Source of the DNA: Pseudobutyrivibrio xylanivorans | GTDB taxonomy: Bacteria > Bacillota > Clostridia > Lachnospirales > Lachnospiraceae | Assembly (NCBI RefSeq): GCF_008935055.1 | Contig: NZ_CP043028.1 | Span: forward strand, 3,192,501-3,256,500 | Direction of reading: 5' to 3' | DNA length: 64,000 nucleotides | In this document: positions 1 through 8,300 of the stretch, piece by piece | How the letters are laid out: each line of letters begins with the position of its first letter | How positions within the stretch are numbered: the first letter of the stretch is position 1 | Notes under the pieces: generated by a model | The model's database searches: none | What the model was told of the DNA's origin: nothing | The model's input: only the letters and a program-made list of their open reading frames with translations | Translations under genes and position numbers: made by a program

Positions 1-7
1 TCCCAAT

Positions 8-94
8 CCGCCGGTTACGCCTACAAGCCATATGTGACTCCGTTCAACTAAATGTTTCACTAAAGTCACACATAAGCTTGATGGCTACCGGCTC
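8..94 (-). ncRNA. structured RNA element, copy A
   Basis: An ~87-nt element read on the minus strand, just downstream of the methylase stop codon. It folds as follows. The closing helix is GCCGGU with ACCGGC. A short GCC/GGC helix and a CAAGC/GCUUG helix follow. Next comes a variable helix of about 10 bp, AUGUGUGACU with AGUCACAUAU. The cap is UGA-AAC-AUUUA-GUU-GAA, in which AAC pairs with GUU. Copies B (4446-4531) and C (19986-20074) share the layout with compensated base changes, which is direct evidence for RNA structure. The family is not one I recognise. Its position suggests a 3' UTR or a small RNA released from the argS-methylase transcript. Confidence 0.6.
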
Positions 95-131
95 AATATA
101 TTTGTCGATACTTAATGAGTACCTATTTATT

Positions 132-1487
132 CTATCCCATGTTACGCAATCCCTTCGGATAGTGGTTCTTTATCTGGCCACGAACGGCTTTGCCCCAACC
201 AAGGGAATAACCATCAACTGTAATGAGAACCCAGCCGTCATCCACCTCTCCGTAGATTGACTGACCCTTCAGATAGTTTTCTACCTCAGGAGAGTCTTTA
301 TCCAAATTAAATGTATTCGTAACTTCATCCTTGGATAAGGCAAGTGCAAGTGCATGACTTGGTTCGAAGCGGTTCTTCTTTAGTGTACCGAGGAAAAGAC
401 CTCCGCGAAGAACGTGCAAACCAGTGAAATCTGGACAGTGTGGTGGAAGGAGGTAAAGGAGGTCGTTTAATAGAAGGCCTGATTTTTCCACCTCATCAGT
501 CAGCTGAAGTTGACAGCTTCTTCTCAAGGAGAAGCCTTTTATAAAATCCAAGTACTCTGCTATCTCTTTTTTATTTATCTTCTTAAGCTTAATCTCCGCT
601 CTTGATTCTCTACACTCTTCTGCTCTGTTATCAGAATCCAGCTTCTCAAGAAGTGCAGCGTAATGTCCCTCACCTTTGACCTGATGAGGCCATAATCTGC
701 GCTCCTCTATAAGCTTCATATCAGGATGACGTTCAATAAACGCAGCTACTGCTTCCTCATCCTCCAACTTGGCGAAGGTGCAGGTGCTGTAGCACAAACG
801 GCCACCAGGAATTAACATCTCGTAGGCGCAGTCCAAAATTCCAGCCTGTCTCTCAGCGCACATTTCTACCGACTCAAGTGACCATTCGTCACAGGCATCA
901 TGATTCTTTCTGAACATACCCTCGCCCGAACATGGCGCGTCCACCATTATTCTATCAAAATACTCAGGAAAAGTATCGGCCAGTTTATCTGGATACTCTG
1001 AGGTAACGATTGCATTTCTGATGCCAAGTCTCTCCACATTTTCCGAGAGAATCTTTGCACGATTCTTCATAGGCTCATTTGAAACAAGGATTCCCTCACC
1101 CTTCAGATATCCTGCAATCTGTGTAGACTTTCCACCTGGAGCTGCGCACAAATCAAGGCAGAAATCGCCAGGCTTTGGTGCAAGCATCTCCACTGGAAGC
1201 TGTGCCGAAGCATCCTGAATATAATAAACTCCAGCATGATGATATGGATGAATACCAGGACGGCTAGCCTCATCATCGTAATAGTAGCCGTTTGGACTCC
1301 ACTCCACCTGTCCAGTGAGCATTTCCTTTATGTTTGAAACAGCATTCTCGTCAGCCTTGATTGGATTAAAACGCAGGGCTGAAATCTTGCTTTCCTCATA
1401 AGAACGTAAAAACGCATGGAAGTCAGGACCTAAGTCCTGCTCCATGCGATTAACAAAATCAATTGGTAAAAAAGAAGTATCTGACAT
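132..1487 (-). CDS. RsmF-type rRNA (cytosine-C5) methyltransferase
   Basis: SAM-dependent RNA m5C methyltransferase of the NOL1/NOP2/Sun family, 451 aa, acting on rRNA or tRNA in the cytoplasm. A SAM-binding segment is visible (LDLCAAPGGKSTQIA), followed by the two conserved cysteine motifs, APCSGEGMF and STCTF. In this family one cysteine is the nucleophile and the other assists product release. The C-terminal ~150 residues fit the RsmF/YebU-type tail. The start codon directly follows the argS stop codon, with a GGAG site inside the argS 3' end, so the two genes are almost certainly co-transcribed and coupled. The exact target cytosine cannot be told from sequence. Confidence 0.88.
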   Translation of the reverse strand: MSDTSFLPIDFVNRMEQDLGPDFHAFLRSYEESKISALRFNPIKADENAVSNIKEMLTGQVEWSPNGYYYDDEASRPGIHPYHHAGVYYIQDASAQLPVEMLAPKPGDFCLDLCAAPGGKSTQIAGYLKGEGILVSNEPMKNRAKILSENVERLGIRNAIVTSEYPDKLADTFPEYFDRIMVDAPCSGEGMFRKNHDACDEWSLESVEMCAERQAGILDCAYEMLIPGGRLCYSTCTFAKLEDEEAVAAFIERHPDMKLIEERRLWPHQVKGEGHYAALLEKLDSDNRAEECRESRAEIKLKKINKKEIAEYLDFIKGFSLRRSCQLQLTDEVEKSGLLLNDLLYLLPPHCPDFTGLHVLRGGLFLGTLKKNRFEPSHALALALSKDEVTNTFNLDKDSPEVENYLKGQSIYGEVDDGWVLITVDGYSLGWGKAVRGQIKNHYPKGLRNMG

Positions 1488-3248
1488 TTACATACGCTCC
1501 GGTGCGTTGAAACCAAGAAGGTCGATAGACTTCTCAAGAACACCTCTTGTGAGCCATAAAAGCTTTAAGTAACTAGCCTTAACTGTCTCGTCCTCCTCAG
1601 CCAAAATCTTTGTATCGTGGTAAAATCTGTTGAATGCATTTGCCAAATCGTAGATGTATGCACAAATCTTGTGAGGAGCCATCTCTTCGTATGCTGAATT
1701 CAAAGCTGCCATGAACTTTGTAAGCTCAAGCTGAAGTGAACGCTCAGACTCTGAATGAGCTGGAAGAATGCTTCCCTCAAAGCTTGTAACACCTGACTTC
1801 GCAAGGATTGACTTACATCTAACGATTGTGTAAAGGATGTATGGACCTGTGTTTCCTTCTGCTGAAGTGAAGCGGTCGATATCAAAGATGTAATCCTTTG
1901 ATGCCTGGTTTGAAAGGTCACCATACTTAACTGCTGAAAGACCAACAATCTGAGCTGTCTTAACAGCATCCTCTTCATTCATTGTACCATTCTCTTTAAT
2001 CTTCTCAAGCATCTTGTCCTCAACTTCCTGGAGGAGATATTCAAGACGCATTACGCCACCCTGACGTGTCTTGAATGGCTTGCCATCCTTGCCATTCATT
2101 GTACCGAAACCAACGAAATGAAGGCCTGTCTCTGCTGGAACAATGCCTGTCTTCTTTGCGCAACGGAATACCTGTGTGAAGTAAAGCTCCTGACGCTTAT
2201 CAACAACATAGATAATAGAATCAGGATTGTAATCCTTCATACGCCAAACCATTGTAGCAAGGTCTGTTGTATTGTAAAGGGAAGCACCATCTGACTTAAG
2301 AATCATACATGGTGGAACTTCCTTTGTATCTGTCTCTTCCTTAACATCTACAACGAGAGCGCCCTCTGAAATATATGCGAAACCATCATCCTTCATCTTC
2401 TGAACCATATCAGGGATGTATGGCTGTGCATCACTTTCTCCCTTCCAAAGATCGAAGGTAACATCGAGCTTCTCATAATTTCTCTTAAGATCTGTAACTG
2501 AAACATTGAGGATGTGCTTAAGAAGTGCCTGATAGCCCTTTCTTCCGTGCTGAAGCTCAAAGGTTGCAGTCATAGCTGCCTCCTTGTATGCTGCATCCTC
2601 CTTTGACTTTCCAGAAGCGCATGGATAAATCTCCTCGAGTTCTGAAATTGTAAATGGTGGCTCTGATGGATACTCTCCATCATAATTCTCATCGAAGTAA
2701 ACAAGCTCTGGCTTGCGAAGCTTAAGCTCAGTGATGATAAGCCCCATCTGAAGACCCCAGTCACCAAGATGCACATCACCGTAAACCTCATCTCCCATGA
2801 AACGAGCTGTACGCTTGATTGACTCTCCAATGATTGCTGAACGAAGATGTCCAACGTGAAGTGGCTTCGCAACGTTTGGTCCGCCGTAATCAATCATAAC
2901 CTTCTTTGGTGAAGATTTCTTGTCAACGCCGAAACGCTCAGAATCATCTGACATCTTTGAAACAAAATCAGCGATGAAATCATCTGAAAGATTCATGTTG
3001 ATGAAACCTGGAGGGCAAGCCTCGCACTTTGAAAACATAGCATTGCCTGCAAGCTTTTCTACTACTTCGTTTGCAATGGCAATAGGTGCCTTCTTGTATT
3101 CTTTTGCTGCTGCCATAGCTCCGTTACACTGAAACTGGCAAAGGTCAGGTCGGTTTGAAAGAGAAACCATTCCGTACTTCTCATCATAGCCACATTCAGT
3201 GAAGCCCGCAGTAACAACTTCCTTAATCTGCTGAAGAATTTCTTTCAT
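1488..3248 (-). CDS. argS: arginyl-tRNA synthetase
   Basis: Class I aminoacyl-tRNA synthetase charging tRNA-Arg; 586 aa, within the usual 550-600. An N-terminal Arg-tRNA synthetase domain is followed by the HIGH-type motif HVGHLRS. The KMSK equivalent is degenerate (region FKTRQGG), as is common in ArgRS. The C-terminal ~110 residues match a DALR anticodon-binding domain ending near LLGFNAPERM. It is the first gene of a two-gene unit with the methylase. Its leader (3249-3460) carries no T-box signature but does contain a 123-bp multi-hairpin repeat antisense to the transcript. A good promoter lies at 3455-3483. Confidence 0.96.
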   Translation of the reverse strand: MKEILQQIKEVVTAGFTECGYDEKYGMVSLSNRPDLCQFQCNGAMAAAKEYKKAPIAIANEVVEKLAGNAMFSKCEACPPGFINMNLSDDFIADFVSKMSDDSERFGVDKKSSPKKVMIDYGGPNVAKPLHVGHLRSAIIGESIKRTARFMGDEVYGDVHLGDWGLQMGLIITELKLRKPELVYFDENYDGEYPSEPPFTISELEEIYPCASGKSKEDAAYKEAAMTATFELQHGRKGYQALLKHILNVSVTDLKRNYEKLDVTFDLWKGESDAQPYIPDMVQKMKDDGFAYISEGALVVDVKEETDTKEVPPCMILKSDGASLYNTTDLATMVWRMKDYNPDSIIYVVDKRQELYFTQVFRCAKKTGIVPAETGLHFVGFGTMNGKDGKPFKTRQGGVMRLEYLLQEVEDKMLEKIKENGTMNEEDAVKTAQIVGLSAVKYGDLSNQASKDYIFDIDRFTSAEGNTGPYILYTIVRCKSILAKSGVTSFEGSILPAHSESERSLQLELTKFMAALNSAYEEMAPHKICAYIYDLANAFNRFYHDTKILAEEDETVKASYLKLLWLTRGVLEKSIDLLGFNAPERM

Positions 3249-3281
3249 CTTGTCCTCCGTATATTTATAAAAATTTAAATC

Positions 3282-3404
3282 ATGACTTCTTGTGGGCTAC
3301 TTAAGGAAAAAGCCCACAAGAACTTGGCTTTGCCAAGCAATATTTTCTTTCAGAAAATATTGGTCCATGTCCGGTTTTTGATTTTCTGAGGAAAATCAAA
3401 AACC
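3282..3404 (+). repeat. 123-bp four-hairpin repeat, copy 1
   Basis: Nearly the whole 123 bp folds into four successive hairpins: CUUGUGGGCU/AGCCCACAAG; CUUGGC/GCCAAG; AAUAUUUUCU/AGAAAAUAUU; and a 14-bp perfect stem GGUUUUUGAUUUUC/GAAAAUCAAAAACC. A second copy lies inverted at 23258-23380 and differs at a single base. This copy sits in the argS leader between promoter and start codon, so argS mRNA carries its complement. The near identity 20 kb apart points to recent copying or strong structural constraint. No transposase is present, which suggests a REP- or MITE-like non-autonomous element. Confidence 0.8.
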
Positions 3405-3454
3405 TAAAATAATTAGTGGATAAATATGAGCCTGAAATAAACTCACGGTGACAA

Positions 3455-3483
3455 ATTATACCATATTTAGCCGCTTTTCACAA
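3455..3483 (-). promoter_or_regulatory. argS promoter
   Basis: On the minus strand the -35 is TTGTGA (3483-3478) and the -10 is TATAAT (3460-3455), with a 17-bp spacer and a TGG preceding the -10. It gives an argS leader of about 200 nt that includes the four-hairpin repeat. Confidence 0.75.
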
Positions 3484-3485
3484 AC

Positions 3486-3516
3486 AAAAATCCGATGCAG
3501 CAAGCACCGGATTTCT
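3486..3516 (-). terminator. terminator of the small membrane-protein gene
   Basis: On the minus strand AAATCCG pairs with CGGATTT across a short loop, followed by TTTGTTTG. It lies just downstream of the stop at 3533 and immediately upstream of the argS -35 box. Confidence 0.7.
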
Positions 3517-3532
3517 AGTCATTTTCCATAGT

Positions 3533-3910
3533 TTACATGTATATGAAAAAGAAAATATACAAATTGATAAACGTAACTACAAGCATGCCCACTGCAATCA
3601 CCATCTGTATTTTGCTGTTAACAGCCTGCTTTTCCTTCATCTGAGAAATTGACTCCTGAATGACATTAAGCTTTGCTTCAAGAGCATCGCATTTTTCCTC
3701 TATTGGAAGGTTCAGCTCCTCTATATTTTCACGAATAGTAGCCTTGAGTTTTCTTGCAAGAGAATTACCTGTTGAATCCTCAGGCTCCTGTTCCTTGGCA
3801 TCAATCAGCTTCTCCAGTGATATAATGCTTTCCTTAATATGCGCGAGTTCTTCTTTTACATCACGTTCTGCAAAATCTGAAAGGTCAATAATGTTTCCAT
3901 CCTTAATCAT
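3533..3910 (-). CDS. coiled-coil protein with C-terminal membrane anchor
   Basis: A 125-aa protein I do not recognise. Residues ~15-95 are rich in Glu, Lys and Leu in heptad-like spacing and probably form a coiled coil. Residues ~102-124 are a single hydrophobic segment ending in FFFIYM. The layout is that of a tail-anchored cytoplasmic coiled coil. The start is supported by a GGGGG run about 6 nt upstream. It is monocistronic, with its own terminator at 3486-3516, and diverges from the thioesterase gene at 4035. No function can be assigned. Confidence 0.7.
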   Translation of the reverse strand: MIKDGNIIDLSDFAERDVKEELAHIKESIISLEKLIDAKEQEPEDSTGNSLARKLKATIRENIEELNLPIEEKCDALEAKLNVIQESISQMKEKQAVNSKIQMVIAVGMLVVTFINLYIFFFIYM

Positions 3911-4034
3911 AATTACCCCCTGTCAAACATAACGCTGTGTTTACTATTCTCGGTTTATAATCTATAATTTTAGCACTTTGAGTATAATAATAGTATAATG
4001 ATTTTGTGAATTTTATGGAAGGAGCATACGAAAA

Positions 4035-4415
4035 ATGTTAGAAATTGGAATGAAAGGCACAGGCAAGACCCTTGTGACCTTAGATAACACTGCAAAGGCT
4101 TTCACCAGCGGAGCTTTAGATGTGTTCGCCACCCCTGCAATGATTGCACTTATGGAAGAGACCTGCTGGAAGATGATTCAACCTGAATTGGAAGAAGGCT
4201 TTGGCTCCGTAGGAACAAAAATCGACGTCAGCCACACTGCTCCAAGTACAGTCGGCAAGACAGTTACCTGTGAAGCAACACTAAAAGAAATCGATGGGCG
4301 TAAACTAACTTTTGAAGTGAGTTGCTCTGATGAAAATGGACCTGTCGGTCGTGGCGTGCACGAGCGTTTCATTATCGATAATGAGAAGTTCATGAATAAA
4401 GCATCGTCGAACTAA
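4035..4415 (+). CDS. FlK-like hotdog-fold acyl-CoA thioesterase
   Basis: A 126-aa single-domain hotdog protein resembling the fluoroacetyl-CoA thioesterase (FlK) family. The characteristic part is the segment FATPAMIALMEETCW plus a later histidine-containing segment, VGRGVHERF. Members hydrolyse short acyl-CoA thioesters; there is no reason to think fluoroacetate is the substrate here. The start is fixed by AAGGAG about 9 nt upstream. It is the only rightward gene before 14,900 and stands alone. Its 3' end runs into the terminator hairpin that carries RNA element copy B. Confidence 0.78.
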   Translation: MLEIGMKGTGKTLVTLDNTAKAFTSGALDVFATPAMIALMEETCWKMIQPELEEGFGSVGTKIDVSHTAPSTVGKTVTCEATLKEIDGRKLTFEVSCSDENGPVGRGVHERFIIDNEKFMNKASSN

Positions 4416-4430
4416 ATGTACATAAAAAGA

Positions 4431-4556
4431 CCCCAGTTCTTAAGTGAGTCGGTAGCCATCAAGCTCTTAGGCCTCTCAGTGAGACATGTAGTCGAACAGA
4501 GAGACCTAAGGCTTGTAGGCGTAACCGACGGCCTAAGATACTGGGGTTATTTTATT
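4431..4556 (+). terminator. terminator hairpin with an RNA element in its loop
   Basis: CCCCAG (4431-4436) and CUUA pair with UAAG and CUGGGG (4541-4546), followed by TTATTTTATT. This is a normal intrinsic-terminator base for the thioesterase gene, but the two arms are separated by an entire ~87-nt structured element (copy B). On the other strand the arms precede only a short A/T stretch, so use for the convergent gene at 4555 is less certain. Confidence 0.65.
4446..4531 (+). ncRNA. structured RNA element, copy B
   Basis: Same fold as copies A and C. The closing helix is GUCGGU/ACCGAC. GCC/GGC and CAAGC/GCUUG follow, then a CUUAGG-CUCUC/GAGAG-CCUAAG helix. The cap is UGA-GAC-AUGUA-GUC-GAA. 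Relative to A, both the closing helix (C-G to U-A) and the apical 3-bp helix (AAC/GUU to GAC/GUC) change in a compensated way. The element is enclosed by the arms of a terminator hairpin. Confidence 0.65.
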
Positions 4557-5358
4557 AGCTGAATAATCCAAAGAATTTCTTGACTTTAATTGAAACAGGT
4601 GCAGACTCCTGTGAGTACACACGGCTGTTTCCGCTACCCTGGTATGAAACTACCTTGTAGTAGTATGTCTTGTTGTTTGCAACAAGCACATCCCAGTAGC
4701 TGTTAAGACCGCTTACTGTAGCAATCTTTGTGTAGTTTCCATTCTTTGATGTGCTGCGATAGATTACATATCCATCAGCATTAGCATCCTTAGTCCAGCT
4801 CATGTAAACACCAAGAATTGTCTGGTTAAGCTTGTTAATAGTTGGCTTCTTGAGATCCTTTAATCCAACCTCTACAGCATCATCTAATACTGTCTCAGCA
4901 ACAACCTCAGTATCCTCATTGTTGATACCGAAAACCTTTGTGCTGATTGTTGTCTTCTGGCTCTTAAGTCCCTTCTTAACATTGAACTGAACAGTCATAA
5001 GAGTTCCATTTGCTGTCTTTGGTGCATCAGAAACGAATGCGTAAGCAACGCCCTTTGAATCACCATCAACAAATTTCTTATTTACATCTGCATCAGCAAA
5101 CTTGATTCCCTCTGAATCGCTCTTGAGCTCAAGTACCTTTGGATCGTAAACAACTGCTACTCTACCATCTGTAACTGTTGTCTTGTCCAAGGTAACCTTG
5201 TATGTGATTTTCTGGGCATCGCCTTTGCCTGTAGAAGCAACTGCTGTGTGAACTGGCTTAGCCTCAGCAGCCTTTACTGTTGTAGCAGGTGTTCCAGTAA
5301 GCAGTGTAATTGCAGCCATACCGAGAACGACTGCTCTTTTTAAATTCTTAATCATCAT
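4555..5358 (-). CDS. secreted cohesin-like and fibronectin III protein
   Basis: A 267-aa exported protein. A signal peptide ends near residue 30 (TTVKAAEA). Residues ~38-165 resemble a cohesin domain: the strand VAVVYDPKVLEL and the later GTLMTVQFNVKKG are typical of that fold. Residues ~170-262 form a fibronectin III-like repeat (YVIYRSTSKNGNYTKI). No sortase motif or SLH anchor is seen. The start overlaps the end of the upstream subtilase gene by 11 nt with its GGAGG site inside that gene, so translation is probably coupled. Because the subtilase carries a dockerin, this protein may bind it on the cell surface. The cohesin call is by pattern and less certain than the Fn3. Confidence 0.62.
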   Translation of the reverse strand: MMIKNLKRAVVLGMAAITLLTGTPATTVKAAEAKPVHTAVASTGKGDAQKITYKVTLDKTTVTDGRVAVVYDPKVLELKSDSEGIKFADADVNKKFVDGDSKGVAYAFVSDAPKTANGTLMTVQFNVKKGLKSQKTTISTKVFGINNEDTEVVAETVLDDAVEVGLKDLKKPTINKLNQTILGVYMSWTKDANADGYVIYRSTSKNGNYTKIATVSGLNSYWDVLVANNKTYYYKVVSYQGSGNSRVYSQESAPVSIKVKKFFGLFS

Positions 5359-8300
5359 TCTCTCCTCCTAACTGGTCCTCTACTACTTCATCCTCAGAAT
5401 TCTCATCAGCTGACTCGTCTTCTGAAGACTCTTCCTCTGATTTTTCATCCTCAGCAACCTTCTCATCTGAAGCCTGCTCCTCAGACTCTTCTACCTTCTC
5501 AGCAGCGTCCTTGTCCTCAGACTTCTCTTCTACCTTGGCATCTTCTACATTTTCGTCCTCAGTCTTAGTCTTGTCGTCAGAAGTCTCTGAATTTTCGTCA
5601 TCCTCTTCCTTCTCAACTACCTTAACCTTAACCTCGGCTGTAAGATGCTTGCCTCTCTTATCAGTAGCAACTGTGTAAACTGTAAGCTTTGTCTCGCCAG
5701 CCTTCTTAGCTGTGATAAGACCTGACTGTGAAACTGAAGCGATGCTGCTGTTGTCGCTGATCCATACAACACGGTCATAGTTCTCAGCTAACCACTTTGG
5801 AGCAACTGTAGCTGTAACCTGTGCTGTCTCGCCAACCTTAAGCTCAACCTCGCTCTTATCAACAGTAACCTCTGTTACATACTTTGTATCAGCATGACCA
5901 GTATTATTGAAACGATATACTGACTCGTTCATAGCATAGTCGATAACGTCAACGTAGAATACTTCCTCTGGAGCATCGATAGAAAGTGTAACATCCTCGC
6001 CAAGCTGCTCCTGATTTACAGCATACTTGCCAATTACTGTCTTCTTATCACTTCCAATTAAAAGAACTGAAGCTACGTAACGATTATCATATAATGTAAG
6101 CTCGTACTTGCCATCCTCACCCTTAACTGCATCAGAAACAACAGGAGCTGTGTTATCGATTGCAATTGGAGTTGACAGATACATGCCAGGAGCTGTAAGT
6201 GTTGAAACATCCTCAACATCATCGTAGTAAGCAGGAATAGCCTGAAGTGTAACATCAACCTCTGTGCCGTCTGGAAGTGGATTTCCATCAGCATCTGTAC
6301 CTGCCCAATCTAAATCCTGAGCTGCAAGTGACTCTACCCATTTACCCTGTCCTGCATAGTAGAACTCAGCGTAGTTTTCATTTGAAACAGTCTCGAAGTA
6401 CTTCTCGCCTGAATTTCTATCCTTGATTGTAAGGATAAGTCTGCTTGCATTTCTCATTAATGAATAGTACTGAGCGCCAAGCTTTGTACCGTTCTCTGAG
6501 CTGATTGCATTTCTGTCAGCAATGTACTTGTCATCATCTACGAAGTAGTTTGGTGTGTAGTACATCTCATTATCAGTTCCAAGTGGATAGATTGAAAGGA
6601 AGTTTGTTCTTTCAATTCCTGAGTATGTTACAGCATTATTTCTGTAATCTGCATCATGAACATACTGCATGAAATCAAAATCCTCAAACATTGGTGAATC
6701 TGCCCAGCTTCCATAGAATGCAAGGAATGGAACTGAAAGATTTACAGTACCGTTTACATAGATGAAACCATCTACATACATACCGTTTTCAAATCCAGCA
6801 AGATACTGTCTGTCATCCTCTGAAAGGTTGATGTTAACAGAAATCTTTGTGCTGTCCTTAACCTCTACAACCTCAAGGCCAAGGTCAACATCTGCAGCAT
6901 TTCCCTTAAGTGCCTTAGAGAATACGTAAACGTCCTTTGTGTTAACAACGCCGTCCTTGTTGAAATCGAAGTAATCCTCGTTTGTCTCAACAATATCAAC
7001 AGTCTTTGTACCGTTTGCAACCTGAAGAAGAAGCTTGCGGTCCTTTGCGTTAACCTTGCCATCATCGTTAAGGTCATAAACAAGCTTGGTATCGTCAGCT
7101 GTTAATGTAACCTCAGGATTAAGCTCGTGAGATGTACCCATGAAATATGTAGTACCCTCTGAATCGTAAAGCTGCTCAGATAATACTGTTGAATCAAGAA
7201 CGTAGTACTGAGGCTCTACTTCCATATTGTAGATATCGAAATCGAATGAGTAGGAACCAGTCTTTTCTGGGTCGTCACCAAGAACAGCCTTTACCTTACC
7301 ATCGTTGCCTTCCTTCTCACCAACAAGAATGTATGATGGAGAAGAAACTGCATCCTGAACATTTGCAAGACCTGCGCCCTGTGCACGTGGAGAATACTCA
7401 AGACCATTTTCTCTATCATTGCCCTCATAAAGAGGAGTCGCTGTACTCATAAGAAGTGACTGAGCAAGTGTACGAACTGAAACGCCGTTAAGCTCTGCTA
7501 AATCATTCTCACGAATGTACTGCTGAACAAGTGCACTCTGGCCTGCGATTGAAGGAGCAGCCATTGAAGTACCACTCATAAGACCATAAGATCCATCATC
7601 TCTTGTAGAGAAGATATTTCCACCTGGTGCTGTAATTTCTGGCTTAAGATCAAGTGTACCTGGAACACCAACTGAAGAGAAATCGCTCATTGTGTAGCCA
7701 TCTGCAACGTCTCTTACTGTCTCAGGAAGTGAAGTAACCTTAATTGTTCCTTCGTAAACGCCCTCAGCAACCTTCTCGCCTGTTGCAGCAACTGCTGCAC
7801 CATCAGCCTGTGTGATTGAGCAAACAGGAATTGTTGCGTCTGAGCCCTGCATTGTCATGCTGATTGTACCTGGCTGGTTGTTGTATATAACAACTGCCTT
7901 TGCACCAGCTGCTGCAGCGTTCATGTGCTTGTCAGCAAATGTGATAACACCACGTGATACGAAAACAACCTTGCCTTCTACATCAACACCTTCGTAGTCA
8001 GCAGCTTCACCCTTGCCCTCAAAGTAAACAAATGGATACTCTGTTCCGCTCTGGTCTGATGTTGTATCAAGCTCATAGAAGTGAGGAGCAAGAGAATCAG
8101 AACCATCAGCAAATGAAACATGCTTATCATCTGTAGTTGAGAAATAGAATGATGTTAAACCTGAGTTTACAGCAGATGCTACTGTAAGTGCATTAAGGTA
8201 TGATCCTGGAGAACCTACAGTATCAAGGTTTACATCCTTGCTAAGGTTTACACCGTATACAGAGTTATCTGACCAACGACCTGAGTTACCAGCAGAGATA

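Noticed and set aside
3249..3454. T-box leader for argS
   Set aside because: No AGGGTGGNACCGCG-type antiterminator sequence is present; the leader structure is accounted for by the 123-bp repeat.
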